Origin: Doryteuthis pealeii
Taxonomy: Eukaryota; Mollusca; Cephalopoda; Myopsida; Loliginidae
Assembly (NCBI GenBank): GCA_023376005.1
Contig: CM042139.1
Span: 144,401,798 to 144,465,797 of the forward strand
Reading direction: 5' to 3'
Length of the DNA: 64,000 nt
A model generated the notes under the pieces. That model was not told the origin of the DNA. It did no database searches and worked only from the letters and a program-made list of their open reading frames with translations. A program made the translations under genes and the position numbers. This document shows, piece by piece, positions 55,214 to 64,000 of the stretch. Position 1 is the stretch's first letter; the number at the start of each line of letters is the position of its first letter.

Positions 55214-55297
<84 letters not shown>

Positions 55298-55310
55298 AAG
55301 AAGAAGAAAA
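55200..55310. repeat. (TAA)n-(GAA)n tract
   Basis: Tail tract of the preceding LINE end, grading into GAA. Confidence 0.95.
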
Positions 55311-55585
55311 TAAATACGTTTATAAAAGGCTACTATATACTAAAACATAAGAAAGATAAACACGCAACTTGTAATTTTAAGGAAAGATACAAGATAAAGC
55401 GGGAATAAATGAAATCAAACGAACAAGAAGCGGTTAACAAAGAGAGACGAGAAATCCTGAGAATCTCGGCCAAAAAAAATAAGAGAAAAGACGAGATGAA
55501 AAAGTGGAAACGAAATAAAATTATAAGCTCGTTGCCTCGTGTTGAAACAATAGGATAAGAAGTTTTTAAAGACCACTATTAGCAA

Positions 55586-55750
55586 ATGGCGAAGCCAGTC
55601 TCTGAGCGCAGACGTTCTTTGCAAACACACGAACGGCAGCAGTCGGGGAAATTACTGGATTCTAGTAACGGCAACTGCCAGAATACTCTGACGACAGAAA
55701 CAACATCGAGTTTTGGAAAGCAGCAACCAAGGAGACGTAGTTCCAAATAG
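55586..55750 (+). CDS. Possible small ORF, 54 residues
   Basis: ATG at 55,586, stop at 55,748-55,750. The peptide is basic and polar (starts MAKPVSERRRSLQTHERQQS, ends PRRRSSK) without low complexity, in DNA of clearly higher GC than the neighbours and outside any recognised repeat. It might be a first coding exon or a 5' UTR frame of a host transcript, or chance. A CT/GTT-rich segment and CTG/ACT triplet repeats (55,930-55,995) follow. Confidence 0.25.
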   Translation: MAKPVSERRRSLQTHERQQSGKLLDSSNGNCQNTLTTETTSSFGKQQPRRRSSK

Positions 55751-56089
55751 AGAAACGGTAGTGGCTGTAGTAGGAGCAGAAGTCGTTGTTGTTGTAGCAA
55801 CTAAAGAAACACGACTTTGATTGTCACAGACACATCATCGTCGTTACTTTTTTATTTTTCTTCTGAATAATTTTGCTTCGCTCCTTCCGACTCCTTCTTT
55901 CCTTCAACCACCTGCTATCTTTTAAAATGTGCTACTACTACTACTACTACCACTACTACTGTTGCTGCTGCTGATACTGCTGCTGATACTATTACTATTA
56001 ATGTGCGAAATAGTTGGACAACTTAGTATCCTTATTCTTAACCCTATTTTTCTTATCATTTTTAGCCTTATCTTCAGATTATTTCCCTA

Positions 56090-56692
56090 CTCGTGATTTT
56101 TACATCCCACTGTAAGCTGATGGTTCGAAGCTGGCGTCTGAGTAACAAAAAAATCTCCTCGGGTCTCCAGGACTCTTCTGAGTATTTTTGCTGATCTTAA
56201 CAATGCTGTTTTCTGGATGGTCCCAATTCTTACTCTGATTTCCAATTCCTTTTTCTGTCTTCTAAATTTCGGAGCACCGTTCCAAGTCAGCCAATTACAA
56301 TTGGTATCACCTTCACCCTCATATTCCACAATCTTTTCAGTTCTCTAGCGTGGTCCAGGTATTTGTCTTTTTTTCCCGTTTTCTTCACTCTGTGATTTGC
56401 TGGTACGGCAAAATCTACCCGTTGTTTTCTTGTTAATCAATACTATATCTGGTCGTCTGATTGCGACAAGGTGATCTGCCTTTATTCCAAAGTTGCAGAG
56501 AATTTTATGCGTTTCATTCTCAAGAACATATTCTGGTTTAATCATTTTTTTGTATGGTCAAAATGTAGTTTCTTGTACCATTCCCAGTGGATCACCTTTC
56601 CAGCCCAGTCGTGCCTAGCCTTGTAATCACCTAATACATGATTAATCGTCTCATCTCTGTCTCCACAAGTCCTACATTTACTGTTCTGTATA
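56090..56692 (-). pseudogene. Family 1 LINE, zinc knuckle to 3' end
   Basis: 5' truncated in the zinc knuckle (CRTCGDRDETINHV reading). Then YKARHDWAGKVIHWEWYKK, a KPEYVLENETHKILCNFGIK stretch, the endonuclease (AIRRPDIVLI, PD intact, frame break before DFA) and the ELEIRVRIGTIQKTALLRSA-type tail. The 3' UTR ends near 56,090 without (TAA)n. Confidence 0.78.
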
Positions 56693-56699
56693 ACACTGT

Positions 56700-57520
56700 A
56701 GTGTTATGGACTGATTGGCGATATCCGATTAGATACTTAAAAACAAAACAATTGAGTCTAGAATCGTACAAGCGACTTAGATTAGAGTACAAGTCAGTGG
56801 TGTGGTAAAGTCAGCACTAGATACAATTAATTACTCTGACACAAAGAAATTCTAATGGCTAAAAGTCGGTTGATGGTTGATATAACACAAATGACTTTTT
56901 GTTTATACAAATGTTTTCATATAAATATATTATCATTCTTGTAGCGTCGAAACAAGATGATAAATAATTTTTGAACAAAACCAATCCTAATGGCAGAAAT
57001 AGGTTGATGTAAAGCAAAAGTCTGTTTTATCATATTATCATTTACATGGAGACTCCAAAAAGATAGGGTACCACTTTATCCAGGCTAAAAGTGGTTGTTA
57101 TAAAAAAGAATGTCTGGCTTTTTATGACTGCTGACATCCATATCTGTGTTGTTCTTGTGGGGACTGCGTAGGACCAGACAGATTTATTTAACAAAGACAT
57201 TTTGAAAGATTAAATCTTAAAAGTGTTGATTTAATGGGAATGATGATTTGCTCGGGTGGTCTTGGGCCAGTTCCTGGGAATTATCATAGCAATTGACAGG
57301 ACCATTTATACAATAACAAAAATATTATCAGGTGCCTCACCAATCAGAAAACTGGGGCGGAGACTTGTTGCCCCCCCCTCCGAGATGTGTAACCCAGGGC
57401 CATGATTTTGATTGGCCGTCCAATCAAATGCGACCGCGTGGGTGGGGTTTCGTACACCTCCTGATGTTTACACTGTAGGGCCATTGGTAATAATACAATA
57501 ATAATAATACAGTAATAATA
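56700..57520. other. No gene recognised
   Basis: Mixed-composition sequence, more GC-rich at 57,340-57,480. No domain or repeat match. A 73-codon minus frame there is unsupported. Confidence 0.45.
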
Positions 57521-57523
57521 ATA

Positions 57524-57576
57524 ATGGGTGTTCTTTGACCCACAGGAAACTTTCCTGTGGGTCAAAGAACACCCAT
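57524..57576. repeat. Perfect 26-bp hairpin with 1-nt loop
   Basis: Left arm 57,524-57,549, right arm 57,551-57,576 (ATGGGTGTTCTTTGACCCAC and onward, with exact inverse), single C between. Beside an impure (TAA)n tract. Confidence 0.92.
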
Positions 57577-57639
57577 CGCGTTAGATTCGACGTCGCGACA
57601 GCATTGTATTACATTTGGTCCCGTGACCAGATCATAATA

Positions 57640-57683
57640 TTACATCTGTTATGTCTTATCTATCTTTGCTTTGATGTAATTTA
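57640..57683 (-). pseudogene. Family 1 LINE, tiny fragment at (ATT)n
   Basis: Inverse of the NYIKAKIDKT stretch. Its 5' end is cut exactly at an (ATT)n-(GTT)n tract (57,684-57,751). Confidence 0.6.
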
Positions 57684-57720
57684 TTATTATATTATTATCA
57701 TTATTATTATTATTATTATT

Positions 57721-57753
<33 letters not shown>

Positions 57754-57754
57754 A

Positions 57755-58483
57755 CTTGAGTTTTTCACATCAGCGTTAACTGGCGGTCTTTTACTGGGGT
57801 CTGAGTGACAGCAAGTCACCTCAGATTTCCATATTTCTTCTGAGTATTCAAGCTGATCTTTAAAAATGCTGTCGTCTGGATGGCTTCGATTCTTACTCTA
57901 TTTTTTTTTATTCCTCCAGTCTTTTACCAAACTCTTTATGGACCGTTCCAAGGGTAGCAACTACAATTGGTATCACCTTCCCCCTTATGCTCCACAGTTT
58001 TTCCAACTCTCTGGCAAGCTCAAAGTATTGGTTTATCTTTTCATTTTCTTTCATGTTTTTACTCTGTGGTTTGCAGGAACGTTAAAATCCATCAGATGTC
58101 AAGTTCTGTTTTTCTTGATAATTAAGTGATACGTTTGTATCTCAAAATCCCAGAGAATCTGATGAGTTTCATTCTGTAGGATTCTGGTTTGTGCATATAC
58201 CATTTGCTAGTATGATCAACGTTTAATTTCTTGCACAATTCCCAGTTGATTACCTTTCCCACACAAGTCGTGCCTCGTCTTGTACTCAATTGGTTCTATT
58301 TTGCTGCATTCGTTTTTTATGTGATTAATAATTCCGTCTCTGTTCCCACACATTCTACTCTTGCTATTCTGCTGCATCTTACTTATTTTTGCTTTGATAT
58401 AATTGGTCATTATGGCATTGTTCTGTGCTTTTGTGAATCAGTTACTCTTTCGAGATTTCCCTTTCTAAGCGACATCCAGGTCC
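57755..58483 (-). pseudogene. Family 1 LINE, helical region to 3' end
   Basis: From the 5' end at 58,483: WMSLRKGNLERVTDS, then MTNYIKAKISKMQQNSKSRM and CGNRDGIINHIKNECSK (zinc ligands kept: C-x2-C, H-x4-C), YKTRHDLCGKGNQLGIVQEIK. A frame-broken endonuclease region (Q.LIIKKNRT) and the basic tail follow. The 3' UTR begins at the GTT repeat. The PD region appears deleted. Confidence 0.78.
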
Positions 58484-58486
58484 AGT

Positions 58487-59024
58487 AGTAACAGGTGACC
58501 TTCACCGACGTTAGAGTAACATCATATCTCTTCAGCTCTCCATGACTCTTGTATGTTTTCTAGAAGAGTGCTGTGGTCTGGATAGTTGCAATACATTTTT
58601 CGGATATCTAACTCTCTTACTCTCTTTTCCAGGTTCTTAGGGACTTTTATTAGTACCCCTGACACGTTCACGTTCTATGAATCTTTCAGTTCTCCGGCAA
58701 GGTCCAAGTATTCGCCCTCCTTTAATATCACTCTTTACTCTGGTGAAACGGTGATGTTCATGAGCTGAAAAGTTATTTTTTTCTTAATTCTAGCAAGGCC
58801 TGGTCTTCTGGCTGGGATTAGTTGACTTGTTTCATCGCAGAATCTCAGTGTCTTATTTCGTGTAACCTATTCTGGTCGATGCATATAGCAGCATTGGTCT
58901 GAATTATCAAAATTCAGTCGTTTTCCCCAGTTCTCAGTGAATCATCATTCCCACCCAGTCATACCTGCTCTTGCATTCGTTCTGGGTCAGTTTGCTGCAT
59001 TCACTTATAATTTTTGTTGCTTCA

Positions 59025-59061
<37 letters not shown>

Positions 59062-59133
59062 CCCTCTCTCTCTCCCTCCCCCTACCCCTCTGTCTGTCTC
59101 TGTCTCTCTCTGTCTCTATCTATCGCTCTTTAC

Positions 59134-59189
<56 letters not shown>

Positions 59190-59590
59190 ACTTGCTCTTG
59201 GTATTCTCTCGTCTTATTTTTTTATTGTTTTTGTATCATTGATTTTTTTACGGCGATGGTTTTGGCTGCTACAAATAGTGATTCAGTTTCTTTTTTTAGA
59301 TTGACATTGCGTAGCCATGTCCATGTTATTGCATATCCAGTGTGACATTTCTTTAGATTGTTCTCTAAAATCTTAATGTTGTTGTTTTTCTTCCCAGTCT
59401 TGCATACTTGATTTTCTACTTAGTTCTGTTTCTACCTGTTATTTGCGATTCAGTTTTCTTGCTGTTGTAATTAGTCTCTTTATTCTGTCTTGTATCAACA
59501 GAATTCCAAATGCTGGTCAGTCTTCTTCCTCCTTCTTTACTTTTAATATATAGTCTGTAGACATCATCTCTACCCTGTATTATATCACAA
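58487..59590 (-). pseudogene. Family 1-type LINE, diverged copy with microsatellite insertion
   Basis: The 5' part near 59,590 reads as the RDDVYRLYIKSKEGGRRLTS stretch. Then ETELSRKSSMQDWEEK, the helical SLKKETESLFVAA stretch, a (TA)n-(GA)n insertion at 59,027-59,190, the QNEC..RYDWVGM stretch, endonuclease IPARRPGLARI (PD as PG) and a short, shuffled C-terminus. More diverged than the neighbouring copies. Confidence 0.7.
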
Positions 59591-59747
59591 AGAGGGGCGT
59601 TGTATATATGTGATCATAGCTTAAAGTGTAAATGTGTATGTATGTATAAACCATAGCACAAGAAATAGAAATGTATATATGTGTATGTGCCCATGGCAGA
59701 AATGTATATATGTTTGTGTATATATCAATATCACAAGAAGTAGAGGT

Positions 59748-59767
59748 ACACACACACACACACACAT

Positions 59768-59830
<63 letters not shown>

Positions 59831-59836
59831 ATATAT
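59748..59836. repeat. (CA)n-(TA)n tract
   Basis: Forms the 3' tail side of the following minus-strand SINE-B. Confidence 0.93.
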
Positions 59837-60039
59837 CAACCCCGTCCGCACGGGCAGGATGTGAGGTGAGACAAGGCCAATATCCTAAGCCGAGTTTAAC
59901 AGGTTTGAATTCAGAGTTTTCTTTCTAGACTGGTAATAAACGCAAGGTTAAGGGGCCCAGTCTGTCCTACAGTTTACTCCTAGCTGGAGGGAGAGTAGAT
60001 GGGTGCATACCCAAGGGTATTAGTATGCAAACAGCCTCG

Positions 60040-60040
<1 letters not shown>
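59837..60040 (-). mobile_element. SINE-B, head truncated
   Basis: Terminal block (CCGTCCGCACGGGCAGGATG), the GGTTTGAATTCAGAG block and the CTGGAGGGAGAGTAG block are present. The head is lost at a second (TA)n (60,041-60,078). Confidence 0.78.
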
Positions 60041-60081
<41 letters not shown>

Positions 60082-60165
60082 TAAAATTTTTACTTGAAGG
60101 CACTTACAACGCATGTATCGCATAAAATTCAATACTTTTTCTTATAGAAAATGAACTTGACAAGT

Positions 60166-60375
60166 GTAATCCCGGCAAAGGATGGCTCGGTGTGTAGAAT
60201 ACCGTACAGACTGTTTCGACTTTATTAAGTCTCATCAGCGGTATATACTAACGATTTCCCTCCGACAGAAATCGAAACCGGGACTTCAGCAGACACAGTG
60301 AAACACTAGTGAAACACTTTTATCGCCTCGGCCACAGTACACAGCCGACCATCCTAGCGAAATTAAGCTTGTCAA
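60166..60375 (-). mobile_element. tRNA-headed SINE ending in a hammerhead ribozyme
   Basis: Minus strand: A box TGGCCGAGGCG (60,324-60,334, a full match to the Pol III A-box consensus), B-box-like GGTTTCGATTTC (60,268-60,279), then a 23-nt spacer and a perfect hammerhead (60,199-60,244), then about 35 nt to the palindrome arm. The A box is of the Ser/Leu tRNA type (TGGCCGAG). Same architecture as 42,347-42,530 but with clearly different sequence. Confidence 0.75.
60199..60244 (-). ncRNA. Type I hammerhead ribozyme, full consensus
   Basis: Stem I ATACCG/CGGTAT (6 bp, perfect); core CTGATGA (60,232-60,238); stem II GACTT-AATA-AAGTC (5 bp, perfect); core GAAA (60,214-60,217); stem III CAG-T-CTG plus the A-U closing pair; cleavage site GTA (H17 = A at 60,205). 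Every invariant hammerhead base is present. Predicted to cleave transcripts of the minus strand after that A. Confidence 0.88.
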
Positions 60376-60600
60376 ATGATACTACACGCCTCTACCATAA
60401 TAGGTAAGGGGGTGTTATTGAGAGAATAATAACAACAAACAGACCGTATGCCCTTCGGCGAAGTGAATAAGACTTGTCAAGTTCATTTTCTATAAGAAAA
60501 AGTATCGAATTTTATGCGATACATGCGTTGTAAGTGCCTTCAAGTAAAAATTTAATATATACTTTATTCAGCAACGTTTCTAAATAAACAAACATCCAAA

Positions 60601-60606
<6 letters not shown>

Positions 60607-60660
<54 letters not shown>
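60607..60660. repeat. (TA)n tract
   Basis: Lies between two inverted-repeat structures. Confidence 0.97.
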
Positions 60661-60662
<2 letters not shown>

Positions 60663-60851
60663 AATGTAAAGGAAAGTTGGGGCTGATTCTAATTGGGATC
60701 ATCTATATCCTTCATATGTCTACAATACATGTCCATGCAGATGCACACCTATAGATTTATATAATGATTGTTTCAAGTCCTTAGTAGAGCTCAATGTATG
60801 ATAAGTAATAAACTAATTACGTAGAAAACAATATTTACACTTCTTATAACA

Positions 60852-61071
60852 GAGAATAACACAACAGGCCGTCATTTGGCTTTCATAAATTTATTTTAGC
60901 AGGTGACCCATTAAAAGAACCGCGTTTTGTCAGAGAGCCATCATATAATGGAGATTTTTGTATATTCTCTCTATTGTATGACCGCTATCTGACGAGAGTG
61001 GACTTTTTTATGGGGTTACCAGCTGAAATAAATTTATAATAGCCAAATGACGGGCTGTTGGGTTTTTCTCT
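60852..61071. repeat. Inverted repeat, about 60-bp arms
   Basis: Arms 60,852-60,911 and 61,010-61,071 share CCGTCATTTGGCT and AAATTTATTT with their inverses, around a 98-nt centre. (TA)n on both outer sides at some distance. No coding frame. Confidence 0.82.
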
Positions 61072-61097
61072 ATTATTTTTTCCTTTATTTATTCACA

Positions 61098-61102
<5 letters not shown>

Positions 61103-61147
<45 letters not shown>

Positions 61148-61205
61148 GTATGAATATATGTACAAATAATTATATATGTATGTGTGTGTGTGTGTGTGTG
61201 TGTGT
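61103..61205. repeat. (TA)n and (GT)n tracts
   Basis: Simple sequence, followed by CTGT and GGTA tetranucleotide runs to 61,256. Confidence 0.93.
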
Positions 61206-61273
61206 TTCCGTCTGTCTGTCTGTCTTTGTAGGTAGGTAGGTAGATAGGTAGGCAGGCATATACCTACAATGAT

Positions 61274-61330
61274 CATACCAAATATCGATGACAATGGTAG
61301 TACCTACCATTGTCATCGATATTTGGTATG
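61274..61330. repeat. Perfect 27-bp hairpin, 3-nt loop
   Basis: CATACCAAATATCGATGACA and onward with an exact inverse (61,304-61,330). Loop TAC. Confidence 0.92.
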
Positions 61331-61339
61331 AACAACAGT

Positions 61340-61788
61340 ATCTATATACTACTAAAACTCTCATTGTTTGTATATTTGTATATAACTGTAATCTAGCAGA
61401 AAACGGCCCCTCATACCATAAATTAAAGAATAAAGCAATTTCCAGTCCAATTTGAAACTGAAAGATAATTTTTGTGGGGTGGAGTTCTTCATCTACTGTG
61501 AATGACAATTTCTAATGATCAAATTTATCGATGTAGCTAAAATAACAATGAAAATGCTCATAATAATTCTTCACTTCTGAAATAGAAGCATCAATATCTT
61601 CATAGACTACATTTACAACGGGAGCCCAATAAGTTCACGAGTCGTCTAGTTGATATATAGATAGAAATTCATTATCATTCAATATCAATTATTTTTGCGT
61701 GACAAGAGCATGCTGATAAAAAAAAAGAAAAGATAAATCAGAAAAAAAAGAAGAAAAAATTTAAATGAAAAATGATCACTGAAACGTT
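61340..61788. other. No gene seen
   Basis: AT-rich, unrecognised. Confidence 0.5.
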
Positions 61789-61886
61789 CATTGCTCTCCG
61801 CCTCTGTTAACACCCAGAGCGCCAATAACTACGTTCACCTCAACAGCTCCTGCCACCACCTGACCATCTGAGTCACACCTACTCCT
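61789..61886 (-). CDS. Possible terminal exon of a host gene
   Basis: Minus strand: a long pyrimidine run and CCCCATTTTCAG (a good 3' splice site) precede a GC-rich stretch that reads SRCDSDGQVVAGAVEVNVVI then GALGVNRGGEQ and a stop. The composition differs sharply from the flanks and it lies outside recognised repeats. No upstream exon is visible in the window, and the reading matches no family I know. It could equally be a chance acceptor. Confidence 0.25.
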
Positions 61887-62200
61887 GAAAATGGGGAAAA
61901 AAAGATGCATGAGGCTCTTGAGGTTTATTTTTATTTTTATTTCTACTTTTATTTTACGGTCACGTTCTACATTTTCATGTCTTACAAGGACGTGACAGAT
62001 GAAGAATGGAAAAAGCACTACTGTCGTTGTGAATAAAATAAAGAGTTTTGTTCAAATACTTCGAATGTTACTAAATACAGCAGACACCTGAAGAGGATCA
62101 GAGATACGATAAGCAAACTATTGTATTAAAACACAACACAAGAAAACAATAACAATAGACAAAAACAAAACAAAACAAAAACAAAAAAACCCAAAGCAAC

Positions 62201-62577
62201 TGCGGTTATTTCCTAGTTGAGTAACATGAGTGACCCAGAAAAAACAGAACCCAAATTATCTATCTATTTTCCCATTAAACTAACCCTAAACCTCAACCCT
62301 AACCCTAAGCCCTAGCCCTAACCCTTGTTGGACTTAAACTTTAAAAAAATTAAAATTAAAATTAACAGTTTTATTACAAAATTTGTGGGTTCTGTTTTTT
62401 CTGGGTCACCATGTAATATTATGTTAACAACTAGGAGGGGTTAGGGTTAGGGTTAGGGGTTAGGGTTAGGGTTAGTGTTGGGGTTAAGGGTTAGTTTAAT
62501 GGGAAAATAAATAATTTGGGTTCTGTTTTTCTGGGTCACCCTGTAATATCATGTTACTCAACTAGGAAATAACCGCA
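62201..62577. repeat. Palindrome containing telomere-like CCCTAA/TTAGGG
   Basis: Arms (left 62,201-62,280, right about 62,490-62,577) share GGTTATTTCCTAGTTGAGTA and TGACCCAGAAAAA with their inverses. Inside, impure CCCTAA units lie at 62,279-62,326 and impure TTAGGG units at 62,437-62,495. A third, direct partial copy of the arm lies at 62,381-62,437. No coding frame; MITE-like. Confidence 0.85.
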
Positions 62578-62610
62578 ACTGCGCTAAAATGATAATTGCT
62601 TGTTAACACC

Positions 62611-62640
62611 CACTAAAAAAAAAAAAAAAAAAAAAAAAAA
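62611..62640. repeat. Poly(A) run
   Basis: About 30 A residues, possibly the tail of a retroposed sequence, but nothing upstream is recognisable as one. Confidence 0.9.
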
Positions 62641-62789
62641 ACGATGTAAATAATAACATTTCCAGATAAAATTGAACTAGCCATTTCACGAATATTTGTC
62701 CTATAAAAAGGGGGTGGAGTGGATAGATCCTACAGTTAACACAATGTCCAATATTCTGAGGGGAATATAAAAGAAGTAATTATAAAATT

Positions 62790-63708
62790 GGAAAAATAAA
62801 CAAAAAATATATATCCATAGACAAATACACTAACAACAGTAAGGAAAGACTAATTACAGCAGCCAAGAAAAGCATTTGCAACACAGTGACAAACAGAAAT
62901 ACATTAAAAAAATTAAAAAAACAGAAATGGGAAGAAAAACAACTACACGGGTACTTTAATCGCCAAACTCAAGAGATATCACATCAAAAAACCTGGACAT
63001 GGCTAAGAAAAGGAAACCTCAAAAGAGAAACCGAATCCCTAATAATCGCAGTACAAGACAATGCCATCAGAACAAACTATATAAAGGCAAAATAGATAAG
63101 ACGCAGCGGAATAGCAAGTGCACAATGTGTGGAAATAGAGATGAAACAGTAAATCATATAATAAGCGAATGCAGCAAATTAGCACAAAGAGAGTACAAAA
63201 CTAGGCACGACTCTGTGGGAAGGGTGATCCACTGGGAACTGTGCAAGAAATTCAATTTTCACCATACAACCAAATGGTATATGCACAAACCTAAACCTGT
63301 CCTAGATAATGAGACGCCCGAAATTCTCTGGGATTTCGAGGTACAGACGGATCTTTAATCCCGGCCAGGAGACTGGACCTAGTATTAATTGACAAGAAAG
63401 AGAGAACCTACCATCTCGTGAATTTTGCTGTCCCGGCTATCACCGAGTGAAAATGAAGGAAAGCGAAAAGATTGACAAATACTTGGACCTTGCCAGAGAA
63501 CTGAAGAAGCTGTGGAACATGAAGGTGAGGGTCGTACCAATTGTAGTTGGTCCCCAAAGTACTGGAAAACTAGAAATCAGAGGAAGAATCGAGACCATCC
63601 AAACTACGGCACTGTTGAGATCGGCTAGAATACTAGAGTCCTGAAGACCTGAGGAGATTTGCTATTACTCAGCCTCCAGTGAACCACCAGCTACGGCAGG
63701 TGTGCAAA
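62790..63708 (+). pseudogene. Family 1 LINE, clearest zinc knuckle to endonuclease
   Basis: Starts near the ERLITAAKKSICNT stretch, then KQKWEEKQLHGYFNRQTQEI and HQKTWTWLRKGNLKRETESL. A 119-residue frame (62,999-63,358) holds the knuckle CTMCGNRDETVNHIISEC with all four ligands, then REYKTRHDSVGRVIHWELCK and HTTKWYMHKPKPVLDNETPE. A one-base break follows, then the endonuclease region (IPARRLDLVLIDKKERTYHL, PD as LD) and KYLDLARELKKLWNMKVRVV. The 3' UTR runs into (TAA)n at 63,709-63,752. Relatively young but still dead. Confidence 0.83.
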
Positions 63709-63709
63709 C

Positions 63710-63752
<43 letters not shown>
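63709..63752. repeat. (TAA)n tail
   Basis: Directly follows the 3' UTR of the LINE copy. A Helitron-derived sequence follows. Confidence 0.95.
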
Positions 63753-63754
63753 GC

Positions 63755-64000
63755 GATTTACAGTGTGAATGGGAAGGCTAATTTGCATATTGATGTTAAG
63801 AAATTTGATTATGGGCTTAGTATTATTGATTTCTAATTGTTTGGTTTTATTTTGATAAATATGAGCAACAATCTCGTAGATAAATATTAAAAAGAAATCC
63901 ATTAACAAGAAGAAATAACTAGTTTTATTCTTTACTTCCTAATTTAACTGAATAATTAAATTAGGAAAATTTAGCAATGAAAGACGGGAGTGATAGGAGA
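63755..64000 (+). mobile_element. Helitron internal fragment
   Basis: Matches the interior of the Helitron at about 41,158-41,410 (TTACAGTGTGAATGGGAAGG to AATGAAAGACGGGAGT). The 5' end is cut at the (TAA)n. The 3' hairpin and CTAG lie beyond the window, if present. Confidence 0.65.

Larger units (their letters stand above)
60084..60553. repeat. Inverted repeat enclosing a hammerhead SINE
   Basis: Arms 60,084-60,165 and 60,472-60,553 (about 82 bp, sharing CACTTACAACGCATGTATCG with its inverse) enclose a 306-bp centre that carries the minus-strand tRNA-headed hammerhead unit. (TA)n tracts lie outside both arms. Confidence 0.88.

Noticed and set aside
62085..62125. CTGAAGAGGATCAGAG region as another hammerhead
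   Set aside because: Lacks GAAA and paired stems; similar only to the weak candidate at 39.5 kb.
62279..62495. Ancient telomere-telomere fusion
   Set aside because: A fusion would read TTAGGG then CCCTAA on one strand; here the order is reversed and the tracts lie within inverted arms.

Overview
The window looks like repeat-dense, AT-rich intergenic DNA from an animal genome, most likely a coleoid cephalopod (octopus-type). That assignment rests on my recollection of similar retroelement proteins and SINE styles and was not searched. No intact cellular protein gene is visible. Nearly all coding signal comes from decayed transposable elements, and most long open frames are translated microsatellites.

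The dominant component is about thirty 5'-truncated, frameshifted pieces of a non-LTR retrotransposon, called family 1 here. It encodes a reverse transcriptase, a CCHC zinc knuckle and a PD-(D/E)xK restriction-like endonuclease, matching the R2/R4 branch (R4/Dong-like). Copies carry (TAA)n tails, and their truncated 5' ends often sit directly on another (TAA)n tract, giving nested chains (1.2-2.95 kb, 7.1-7.8 kb, 21.5-24.0 kb, 34.0-37.5 kb). A second related family (family 2) shows only its C-terminus and 3' UTR. Other elements are a dead Ty3/Gypsy integrase (8.8-9.3 kb), a Penelope-like GIY-YIG remnant (26.9 kb), a mariner C-terminal remnant (39.1 kb and its duplicate), a short non-autonomous Helitron, a TA-flanked MITE, an hAT-like MITE and two tRNA-derived SINE families (A and B). 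SINE-B ends in (TA)n.

The most interesting content is a set of hammerhead self-cleaving ribozyme motifs. Two at separate loci are complete and fully paired: 60,199-60,244 and 42,383-42,424 (the latter duplicated at 51,491-51,532), both on the minus strand. Each lies just 3' of a tRNA-like Pol III promoter head, so they look like short SINEs that end in a hammerhead. A variant hammerhead occurs in both arms of a large palindrome at 19.77-20.08 kb, and degenerate versions lie near 21.4 and 25.2 kb. Many other large inverted repeats and near-loopless hairpins occur, mostly beside (TA)n or (TAA)n tracts. Another structured candidate is a GC-rich 189-bp dimer at 18.1-18.5 kb with a compensatory base-pair change.

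The interval 36,190-55,071 is two near-identical tandem units of about 9.1 kb that differ mostly by small indels. Unit 1 is interrupted by a repeat of sequence already present upstream and by a 10-N gap. This looks more like a false assembly duplication (haplotypes or unpolished contig overlap) than a biological tandem, so features in the second unit should not be counted as independent.
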